Shown piece after piece: positions 11,604 through 20,133 of a DNA stretch of 58,556 nucleotides. The stretch covers positions 1,147 through 59,702 of the forward strand of contig JAAPAO010000160.1 of NCBI GenBank assembly GCA_013115145.1, read 5' to 3'. The notes beneath the pieces were generated by a model that was given only the letters and a program-made list of their open reading frames with translations, had not been told where the DNA came from and did not search any database. Made by a program: the position numbers and the translations under genes. Within the stretch, counting starts at the first letter, position 1; each line of letters opens with the position of its first letter. Source of the DNA: Perkinsus chesapeaki (lineage: Eukaryota > Perkinsozoa > Perkinsida > Perkinsidae).

Positions 11604-11660
11604 CGCACGATGGAGCCCAGAGGTCTCCATACTATGGAGACCTCTGAGCTCCATCGTGCG
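11604..11660. repeat. 57-bp near-perfect palindrome
   Basis: Two 28-bp arms (11604-11631 and 11633-11660) are reverse complements with a single mismatch and a 1-nt centre (C11632). Just upstream (11565-11603) the motif CTCCATACC recurs several times. Such an arm-to-arm palindrome would extrude or fold into a long hairpin. Confidence 0.92.
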
Positions 11661-12515
11661 CTGCTATGCCGGCACAGCAAGACAACGAGGAGGAGTTGAC
11701 TGTATGGCAGCACCCTCCGATTTTCCTATTGATAACATCCGTTCCGTCAGTCAGTACGAATTGAAGAAAGTTTCACCAGGAACTCCCAAAGGGGCCCTTT
11801 GAGCTCACCCTGAGGGGTAAGCGTTGGTGGAAGTGATCTTATTATCATCATCAACAGCATCGAGGAAAGTGGTTTCTCAACGGCTTTTCACTGTTTTATC
11901 TCTCAGGCCTGGCTAGCCCTATCAAGGTTCGAGCACGGCCACTGGCGGTGACCATTTGTGCTGGACTCAGATAATATAAAGTCATCATAGAGTGACACGA
12001 ATTGAGGGAATGCCCCCTTACTTAGTTTAAATGCCAACTCAATACTTGATTGCACGGAGATTCGCACGGAAACGCAGTAATAGTTCAATAAACAAACATG
12101 CAGCACTTGACATTGAATAACCAGGGGAGACAGCTGACACAACTACTCTCCTCAAAAGTAAAAACGGCACAAGACGAGATGATCCTAGTTGAGCTTGGGA
12201 GCTGTCATACAGTTTGATCTGACTACAGACAAGACAGCCTAGAAGGGGGCACTATAAAAGTACACCAGATAGAGGAATATACAACTCCGTCAAATTGCGG
12301 GTTATTATTGATAATCGTACGACCTATCAATCTAAAGATCCTCCTATAAGCTCAAGCTAGGAGATACAAACAGCAAGAATTGCTTTAAAGGAAAGAGTAC
12401 CACACTAATAACTGTATATCGGTGATTAGAGAGTAAACAGGTAGCATAAGTCATCGCTGAGAAAACCGAGGTATACGAGAGAGCTCTCAGAACGGGCTAC
12501 AGGCTTTCTCCCAAT

Positions 12516-12621
12516 GTTCATTAAACCAATTCTGAGATTCAGAATCGATTCCAGCATCGCATTTTACGTGTTAAAAGCAGTTCTGGAATCGATTCTGAAT
12601 TTCAAAATCGGTTTATTGAAC
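12516..12621. repeat. foldback/MITE-like inverted repeat element
   Basis: Left arm GTTCATTAAACCAATTCTGA... and right arm ...TTTCAAAATCGGTTTATTGAAC pair over about 43 bp. The inner half, CAGAATCGATTCCAG, is perfect, and a loop of about 25 nt contains CATTTTACGTG. The element is 106 bp long with no coding capacity. A flanking duplication is not obvious, so the transposon origin is inferred from structure alone. Confidence 0.75.
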
Positions 12622-12833
12622 GATCCCTGTCAAACGAACGTTCATCAACGGAAGATTTTGCGCGTGCACTAGCGCTCGCCATTGTAATCGATATATTTCC
12701 CGCGAAGCCCGCTTGCGTGGACATGTCAATCACCTGTTGCTCCTGTACACATTAGATAGGCGGTTTTGGTTGCTTTTATCTTGACCATAGTGTCGTCTGT
12801 AAAGGAATTGGTCTTATTAGTATGTTTTCTGGC

Positions 12834-12923
12834 GTCTTTACGGACTTAAGGCTTTGAGATCTTGAAGCTGAACTCAACAGCGTATCATTAAATAGTGGAG
12901 CCGGCCTGAAGCTTGAATTCAAT
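12834..12923 (-). repeat. 90-bp dispersed repeat, right copy of inverted pair
   Basis: Reverse-complement copy of 11101-11190; see that entry. The flanking sequence (GCGTATCATTAAATAGTGG inside, ATCGCCATGCCG outside) is not shared with the left copy. Confidence 0.9.
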
Positions 12924-13132
12924 ATCGCCATGCCGTTGGGAACCTCCACGTTTGCTGCTATCAAAACCGGGGTCTGGGAATACGCCGGAGGATTAAGAGC
13001 TCTTGGTTTAATGGTGTTATATTATACCGTATGCAGAAGGATCTAAAATTAACCTATCGTGCATCTTTCTCGCTTCAAGCTTGGATATTTTTTAGTTTCT
13101 TTGCTGCCGCTGAACTCCTTTCCCTATTAACA

Positions 13133-15793
13133 ATGTTCAAAGGCCCCGTAGGAATTCAATCACTTTTGAAGGACGGTACTCAAAGCTATGCTGGAGTAGA
13201 CGAAGCCCTTTTGAAGAACATCGAGGCCAGCAAATACGTCTCCGAAATAACAAGGGTAAAATCGGCCCGGTCAATATAGCTGTATTTGGTCCCACCCTGT
13301 CAGACATCTTTGGGGCCATGCGGCACTAATAAACTGATTGTTAACCATATTAACAAACACTTTGTAACCAGCGACACTGCTACCGTGCTTAAAGAGCTCG
13401 AGGTAGGATATTATTAAGCTTGTTATCCTCGGCAAACAACAGCCTATATCAGATCTATCATCCAGCTGCCAAGCTTGTGGTGATGGCAGTTCAAGCTCAG
13501 GAGCAGGAATGTGGCGATGGTAAGTGTTATCGCTGCGCTGTAATGCTGCTGTTATGACATCCCTCTTAGCCACGAATTTGGTGTCTATTATTACTGGTGA
13601 GCTGCTGGACAACGCAGAGCAGCTCCTGAAGCAAGGCATTCACGCCTCGGATATCATCCGCGGTTACGAGATGGCTGGTAAGTCCCTCCTTGTTCTATCG
13701 TCCAGGGTAATGGACTTCCAGGCGATCACGTTGTGAAGTGCCTTAACGATAATAAAGATTTGGTGGCTTTTACTTTGGGCGACATGAAGAGCGTCGATCA
13801 AGTAAGCTGGGCTGCTAGTCATGACAATGACTTGCCCTCTTTAGTTGAGCACGATCATAAAGCCCGTGTTGGGCGCAAAGCAGTATGGCCTCGAGGATAC
13901 TCTGGTGGGTTCCGCTCCTCGATATCTTACCCGCACCGCCGCGCATCTTAGACTCGTCTCGTCGCTAAGGCATGCTGCTCGGTGATGCCAGAGGACCCTA
14001 AGAAGTTTAACATTGATAACATTCGGGTAGCCAAGTTGCCTGGCTGTGGCAATATGTAAGCAGAAAAGGGTTAATGGATGCGCCAAACGTCGTCGTCTTC
14101 CTCCTTTAGCCACAACTCTTACGTCGTTGATGGTATGGTAACCACCAGAGATACCATGGGCATCGAGAAGCACAAGAAAAACTGCAAGGTAGGAGGTGCC
14201 AGACAGACAGCGGTGGCCACGGTTCGAACACTGGAGTTGTTCGTCTGTGGCAGGTGGCTGTGTACGGATGTGGCCTTGAGATGACCGGCACCGAAACTCC
14301 TGGTACGGTGTTGCTCGAGTCGGGCAAGCAACTGATGGAGTTCGCCAAGGGGGAGGAGAAAAAGATGGAGGAATTTGTAATTTCGTGGCGAGTGACGATA
14401 AAGCCGCGGAGCTCGGGTTTGATAGGTTAAAAGCTTGGTGGACGCCGGGGTAGAGGCGGTCATCGTCGGAGGAGCTATTCAAGACATTGCTCTTCATTTC
14501 CTTAATAAATATCATATCCTCACGATCAAATGTACGCGCTTCAACCTAAGATACCACTACCGCCGTCATTATTAGGCACCTCTAAATTCGAAATGCGTCG
14601 ACTTTGCTGCACTCTCGGCGCCACCGGAATAGTCCGGCTCGGCGCTCCCCTTCCAGATGAGCTTGGATTCGCCGAAAGTATCGACGTCGAGGAGATTTCC
14701 AGCGCTAAGGTCGGCTGCTTGCCTCATCGTTTCCTTTGCATAGTCGCTCAGGTGACTGTTGTCCGTGCCCCCGATTCGAAGGTCTCGACGATCGTCCTTC
14801 GAGGCGCCACTGCCAACTTCCTTGATGAGGTAATGTTACTGAGGTACTGGGGGGGGGACTGCCAAAGTGGTAGGTTGAGCGAGCAATTGATGATGCTGTT
14901 AACGTCGTCCGGTGCTGTGCTGTGAAGGGACAGAGAGAGTAAGATGCTCCCGCTGGGAATCGAACCTGTGCGGATTACGAGTATGCAGGTTTGTCGTTGG
15001 CGGCGGAGGATGCGAGGTTTCTCTCGGGCTCGATGTTGCCAAGTTCGGTCAGGAGTGCTCTGGTAAGTCGCCCACTTGCTAGTGTCATTAATGTCATCAA
15101 ATCAGGTCTCGAGCAATACGCCGTCCTCAAGTTCGCCGAATCTTTGGAGGTAGTGGCCAATATCATTGCTGAGAATGCCGGTCTGAATGCAATGGATGCT
15201 GTCACCACGTACGTCACCTCTCAACCTGTGTGCGTATCTTCCTGTTCCAGGTTAAAGGCAGCACACGCCTCTGGTCAGACCAAGATGTGCATCGATGTTG
15301 ATGCACCCAATCGTCGGGCCTCACCCATCTGTGATGCTGGTGAGATCGGATAGGGGTCTAAGTTGTAGAGGAATACCAATTTCATTTCAGCCTCTTTAGG
15401 AGCATTCTTCCCATCAAAGTGTTCCATGATTAATCTCCGCAGAACGAGGAGTAGCGAAATTCCTTGACAAGATTTATTGAGTATTTTCTCCGCGAATAGG
15501 AATATTATTTGTCCATTGTGTCTCCTAATGATCTTCGGTGAATCAAGTCTGCGTGAGACGACTGGATTTATCCCTTCTCTTTCGTGTCAGTTTCGAAGAG
15601 TGTCCTCGACCACCGCGGGATCAAATCCTGGGCGATCAGACTGGCCATCGATGCCGTCCTGACCATTCTCAGAATTCAGCACATCATTGTTGCCAAGCAA
15701 GCCGGTGCACCTCAGACCAAGGTACCCAATACATCACCACTCAACACAATATAGCATTGATCTTAGGGAACCCCTTATGTTGATGACGAGTAG
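13133..15793 (+). CDS. CCT8: CCT8, T-complex protein 1 subunit theta
   Basis: Theta subunit of the cytosolic chaperonin CCT/TRiC, which folds actin and tubulin using ATP. All 18 exons can be joined in one frame to 549 residues, the expected length. Exons: 13133-13255, 13304-13402, 13453-13519, 13570-13677, 13722-13801, 13845-13904, 13952-14055, 14110-14188, 14254-14376, 14426-14531, 14576-14709, 14752-14829, 14874-14938, 14989-15062, 15106-15208, 15251-15339, 15591-15721, 15767-15793. Visible motifs are LGPCGTNKLIVNH and TSDTATVLKELE (nucleotide-binding region), QECGDATN (the GDGTN catalytic loop, with G to A), FNIDNIRVAKLPG and FVVGGGG near the C terminus. The last residues are GTPYVDDE. Introns are 42-65 nt except the 251-nt one at 15340-15590. 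Three introns carry tRNA-like or 12-mer motifs. Confidence 0.95.
14189..14253 (+). other. CCT8 intron with B-box-like sequence
   Basis: A 65-nt GTAGGAGG...GTGGCAG intron; removal joins KKNCK to VAVYGCG. It contains CGGTTCGAACACTGG (14219-14233), close to the tRNA B-box GGTTCGANNC but without a paired T stem. Confidence 0.6.
14377..14425 (+). other. CCT8 intron with AATTTCGTGGCG motif
   Basis: A 49-nt intron that begins GTAATTTCGTGGCG and ends TTTGATAG, between codons for EEF and VKSL. The 12-mer at 14379-14390 starts two bases into the intron. Confidence 0.8.
14939..14988 (+). other. CCT8 intron that is an antisense tRNA 3' half
   Basis: A 50-nt GTAAGATG...TATGCAG intron giving KGQREFVVGGGG after splicing. 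Read on the minus strand, it runs CTCGTAATCCGCAC, then AGGTTCGATTCCC, then GCGGGAGCA. That is the order anticodon loop (CGT), variable region, T loop and acceptor end of a tRNA. No 5' half is present. Confidence 0.7.
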
Positions 15794-16545
15794 GCGGAGG
15801 AGGATGATGGATACGTACTACTGCTACAACCATCTACAATACACCCCACCCAACCGCTTAAGCTGTGGATGATGATGATTATGCCAACGTCGTCCGTAGC
15901 TGATAGACTAGCATTGAAATATCGTGTCTCGGGACTGTATAATATTGTGTTGAGTAGTAAATCAAATACTATTTGCAAGTAGTTCATTTTCAATATCCCT
16001 TGGCAGGCTGGGATTGGGAAAGTTAGGAGTTGGTTAAGACTGTAACTCCCTGGCAGCTTCGTGTACGATATATTACTATTAACACAAATCCTTGAGGTTA
16101 TCGAACACAGTTTAAGTGTTGGATAGTGTTCAAATGGGAGGGGATACACCAATAGTGGTTACTCCAAAAAACTAGAGCTCTTCTTCTTCATCATCATCCC
16201 TCGGTCGAGGCTGCCCAACACGATAACTAATAATCACATCAAGTGGCTAACAACCCACTAACAGAATCTTACGGTAGTTGAGAGCCGCCGTTGATGACAC
16301 CGTCCACGAAGGAATCGGCCGCATCGAACCCGCCCGCGTCGATGTCACTACTAGGAACCTTATATCGCCCACGCTTCGGTCGATACCTAATAATAACAAC
16401 CAAACTATCAGCACAGGTGCATGAAGTGTTGCATACGCAAAAAGCCTGGTGTGTGCTGGTAAGTCAAACTGGTTAAGGAAGGCCGAGTCGTCCCAAACCC
16501 AGACGAAACGAACAGGATCGTTACGGTATCTATCAAAACGAGTGC
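15794..16545. other. intergenic between convergent genes, nothing recognised
   Basis: The 3' ends of CCT8 (+) and the DnaJ-thioredoxin gene (-) face each other. GATGATGATGATTATG at about 15867 and short AT-rich runs are the only features seen. Confidence 0.5.
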
Positions 16546-19390
16546 TCAGTGGATGATGGAGGGAGGAATTATGTTACTTCTCGGCGAGGCGTTTGCCGGT
16601 GGCCTTCCAGCCATCATCTGTAGCATCATGATGTTTAACAACGACCATGCAAAACTTCCCATCAACATTTCGAGCCTGATAAGATTCTTCATACTGCGAA
16701 AAGATACGCCGAGTTGAGCGTATCTTACACATTCGCCTTGCTCCAACTTCTCTGGTGTGAGCTCCTTAAAAGATGACGATTTGCTTCTGGCGTGGGATGC
16801 TGGCAGATGAGACGAATCCAACATGGCAACCGTAGCTGCTGCTTACTTAAAACTCTGGTGAAGTATAATGATAGGACATCCTTCGACAGCGTGCTAGTAA
16901 GCTTGTCACCCTGCAAAAACAACAACATGAAGGAAGCAGACACTAGACTGCTGCAATCCGACCTCTAAAGTATCTTCATCAGTAATATGATAGACTGTAG
17001 GAAGCGAAGTAGCATTGATCTTCTTTGCAAGTTCACTGTTCAAATCCGCCGACAAAACCACACCAATACTAATACCTGAGAAACTACCTAATAGGCGACT
17101 TAGTCCCAGCATACTTTTTCTGAAGATCCTCGAATAGGCTTTGATCAGCGCTGGCATAGACTTCTTATCGCTCAACAGTAACACCTTCGCCCGGTCATCT
17201 GCCGATAGCCATCGCTTAAGTGACCTGATAAAAGCCACTGGAAGGGGGCCCCTTCTAGTGTGCATACTTATCCATATGAGATTGGCTTAATAAGGTGGCA
17301 TGGCTCGGCATCTTATCTGAGACCCATCGTGACATCTGCTTGAAGTTACGCTTCTTTGAGGACGGGAACTCAATTGGTTTGTTTTCATCAGGCTCGCCGT
17401 ACCTGATAGGTTGGCACCATCACCGATGCGACGAGTGAGTGATGCACTTGAAGTTGATACGAAGCGGGAAGGTGTCAGGGAGAAGTAGATTCGGCAAATG
17501 CTGAAATGTAACTCAGACCATCGTATAGTCCACCAGTCTCACTGTAGAATGGTTGGCTACGTCTACGCAATGTAATAAAACTACTGTCAGCGACAAAATC
17601 TAAAGTACCGAGAGATATACCTATCCAGAGCGTGCTCGACGATAGTACTCTGCAATGCAGTAATATTAATACTGGCCTGACGAGTCAATACCAGAGTAAT
17701 ATGAAAAGGTATTTCATATTGCCCTCCACAATAGGAATGTTCGTTAAAACCACCGTGCCTGTCGTCGTCGTTGCCCCATAGTAGTACATTCGTATAGTAG
17801 GATACGCCTTTATTCCCGCCTCCTGGCAGATCTCTTGCTGTGCCGCACAGTTCACTGCAGCAATCTGACAAGGAGCCATACAGCAACATGGCCAGGCAAG
17901 GAACGCGTCGATCATCTAATCGGCCCCCCCCCTCGAAACGAGTATCATCCGAGGCATCTTAGTAAGGCTAGGAGAAGCCCTGGGCTGTTACCGTGATAAT
18001 GCCTTCATATGCATCGGCAAGCTTCTTATAGTCATTAACAACCTCCCTGAAAGTAATAAGGGGTAATTCTTGCGCGCCACGAAATTGCCTACTTGCAATG
18101 GGCACATCCCGGAGAATAAAAATTAACTACAACCGGTTCCTCACGCTCGCTCACTGAAAGGAAAGACATAATTTCGTGGCGCAGTGAGAAATACTATTAC
18201 CTAGGACTTCCCAGTTTGTATCCGATACCTCCAGCACTGAACCCTCATCGTAGAGATTCTGAAAGATACCAAATGAGGTCGAATGCAAAAGATACCTCTG
18301 CGCACCACGAAGAATTTTACCGAAGCTCTGTAATTTACCGAGAAAGCATCTAGTCCATCCCAAAGATATGTTTGAGGTTGATTGAAGAATACATGCGCCC
18401 CATTTTATAGATGATATTCAATATATGATATGCTACTTAACCGAGCAACTATAATCGTAAAAAGGCACCTGTGCTTTCGCTACATTAGCTTTACCAAAGC
18501 GCATCTTAACTGGAAAACAGGATAGTCTTTTTTAAATTAGACCATAGTCTTATTACCTTCGCTGGTTGTTGATGGTGCGCCCTCCTACCTCCTCCAGCAC
18601 CCCCAAAACCACCAAACCCTCCGCTGCCTCCACCGAACCCACCAGAACCAAATTCAAAATGAAAACTACCGCCGCTGCCACCTGCCCCGCCTTGTCCGAA
18701 GAACGCACTGAACAACATATCCCTCCACGAAGGCAGCAGTTGTACTACTTGAAAATATCTTCAGGTCTAACGTTGAAGCCGCCTCCCCCACCAGGACCTC
18801 CCGGGCCTCCTCCTGCACCTTGCTTTAAGCCTTCTTCGCCTGCAGAAATTACACGTTGGGTAAATCCCTTCGCCAAGACACTACCGTATTGGTCGTAAAT
18901 TTTCCGTTTTTCCGGGTCTGACAAGGCCTCGTAGGCCTCGGAGATATCGTAGAACTTCTTCTCGGCTTCCTCTTTATTATCACTAACAACCCAAAGGTCC
19001 CCGGTTCGAATCCCCCTGGATGGTAATTACGCATTTTTATCAGGATGCCACTTTAAAGCAGCCTTCCTATACGCCGCCTTAATCTGGCTTTCGCTCGCTG
19101 TTTTGGGTATACCGAGTATCTGATTGGATCCCATCAAGTAACATCGGACACTATTTTAGTGTAGTGTTGGTCCAGAGATATATGATATTCGCACGGAGTC
19201 AGCCACGATTTGCCCCTTGTTTCAAAGACCGAGATGGATAGAACGACAGAGGAGAACAATCGTAATGGTCGCGGGTCAACCTAAGATACGTCCAGGCCGA
19301 TAGGGTCACCTTATAAAAGTCCTTTCCACACTGAACGAGGCCAATTAGTCCAACATATATTAATAGTAGTATATAACGCAGTATGAACAT
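16546..19390 (-). CDS. ER DnaJ-thioredoxin membrane protein (DNAJC16-like)
   Basis: A J-domain co-chaperone with a thioredoxin fold, expected in the ER lumen with a membrane anchor. The start at 19390 gives a signal peptide ([21 protein letters not shown]) followed by GKDFYK. After introns 19120-19309 and 18983-19030 the J domain reads [27 protein letters not shown] (HPD motif), then [21 protein letters not shown] long Gly/Phe region follows (18508-18870). The thioredoxin domain has [13 protein letters not shown] (18096-18135) with CxxC, continued by [14 protein letters not shown] and [12 protein letters not shown]. Downstream exons (about 16930-17260) give a second thioredoxin-like stretch, [11 protein letters not shown]...[12 protein letters not shown] hydrophobic segment ([19 protein letters not shown]) lies near the C terminus. 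The exon just after the Gly/Phe region and several between 17000 and 17600 are not fully resolved. Two introns carry the 12-mer motif and one a tRNA half. Confidence 0.85.
18047..18092 (-). other. intron with AATTTCGTGGCG motif (sense)
   Basis: A 46-nt GTAGGC...ACTTTCAG intron between CAHCK and EVVNDYKK. The 12-mer starts six bases after the donor, at 18086 down to 18075 on the minus strand. Confidence 0.8.
18154..18200 (-). other. intron with AATTTCGTGGCG motif (antisense)
   Basis: A 47-nt GTAATAG...CTTTCAG intron joining TNWEVL to [10 protein letters not shown]. The 12-mer is present in reverse orientation relative to the gene (plus strand 18170-18181). The next intron of the same gene, one exon away, carries it in sense orientation. 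Confidence 0.8.
18983..19030 (-). other. intron that is an antisense tRNA 3' half
   Basis: A 48-nt GTAATTACC...TGTTAG intron inside the J domain (HPDKNA to DNKEEAEK). On the plus strand it reads AACAACCCAAAGGTCCC, then CGGTTCGAATCCCCC, then TGGA, a tRNA variable-region/T-arm/acceptor order with a strict B-box. The T stem is imperfect. Confidence 0.72.
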
Positions 19391-19549
19391 TCCACAAGGA
19401 ATAAACAACTATCACAAAATTCAATAACAACAACAACGCAACCACAATGTTGCTGGTGAACGCAACCCAAATCGATCAGAATGGCGTGCGCTTTTGCAAC
19501 GCGCTTGTTTGGCAAGTCGTCCTCTTAACATTACTACACACAGCAGCTA
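19391..19549. promoter_or_regulatory. bidirectional promoter region
   Basis: 159 bp separate the divergent starts of the DnaJ-thioredoxin gene (19390, -) and the small mitochondrial protein gene (19550, +). The region contains CAATAACAACAACAACGCAACCACAATG-like CA-rich sequence. No TATA box is evident. Promoter function is inferred from the divergent layout only. Confidence 0.4.
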
Positions 19550-19958
19550 ATGGCGGCTCTTATGGCCTGTTCCCGTCGTCTACTTGCACCGTCCTCGAAG
19601 GGTCTCCTCTATCGTAGCGGTATTGGTCGTATGAGGGTAGCTGAGGATATAGTATTCACTAAAAACAGATATACTAGAAGGGTAAGCATACCGACATAAC
19701 CATCTTAAATGCCAATATCAGTATAATATGGCAACTGAAGACCGTATCAAGCTCCTCAACTGGAACGCCTTCTGCATCGCTATTACAGCTCTACCGGTCG
19801 CCTATGTGTAGGTTGGTACAAGTAATATGGTTTAATCGTTTGTTAGGTACTATTCTTGGTACGAGTCCTCTGAGGACACTGATATGATATATAGAACTAT
19901 GGACCCTATGAAAGAGGTTAAGGCGGAGTATTATCTGCCATTGCTGAGAGGACACTAG
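19550..19958 (+). CDS. small, probably mitochondrial single-pass membrane protein
   Basis: Three exons (19550-19681, 19722-19807, 19847-19958) with 40- and 39-nt introns give 109 residues in one frame. The N terminus (MAALMACSRRLLAPSSKG) is basic and hydroxylated without acidic residues, as in mitochondrial presequences. One hydrophobic segment follows (NAFCIAITALPVAYVYYSW), and then an acidic tail (YESSEDTDMIYRTMDP). This architecture resembles small accessory subunits of respiratory complexes or ATP synthase, but no family was recognised. Confidence 0.65.
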
Positions 19959-20133
19959 ATAGTTGCTGTCATGATATAACCTATTTTTTGTTTTTTCTAT
20001 CAGAAAGTTTTGCGTTGGGTAAACAGGAAAGGACGATTCAAGAAACTTGTATAACCGAAAGATTCATCAGAGGTTGACATGAGGTCCCTTACTGATAAAC
20101 TAGAATAGCGTTACAAAGGTGTTTTGAAGGCTA

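Larger units (their letters stand above)
9458..13132. other. 3.7-kb stretch without a recognised gene, repeat-bearing
   Basis: No open frame here resembles a known protein, and none shows convincing splice continuity. The stretch holds a 90-bp inverted repeat pair (11101-11190 and 12834-12923), a 57-bp near-perfect palindrome (11604-11660) and a foldback element (12516-12621). GC-rich short palindromes also occur around 10045-10075 (GGGACAGCCTGTCCC). Confidence 0.6.

Noticed and set aside
13256-13303. Two apparent non-canonical 23-25-nt insertions in CCT8 that looked like introns without GT-AG ends.
   Set aside because: A single 48-nt GT-AG intron (13256-13303) joins SEITR to TSLGPCGTNK, a better match to CCT8, so no non-canonical intron is needed.
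14939-14988. A frame problem at this CCT8 intron suggesting an alternative acceptor or sequence error.
   Set aside because: Recounting the GAGAGAG run showed the exon ends GA|GTAAG, and the ordinary acceptor TATGCAG restores KGQREFVVGGGG.
15600-15640. GGGATCAAATCCTGGG near the CCT8 3' end as another tRNA-like intron.
   Set aside because: The sequence is coding (VLDHRGIKSWAIRLAIDA) in exon 17; it is a chance B-box look-alike and a caution for scoring weak matches.
18096-18135. A possible frameshift just before the thioredoxin CxxC motif of the DnaJ gene.
   Set aside because: The T run has five bases, not four; the frame [13 protein letters not shown] is continuous.
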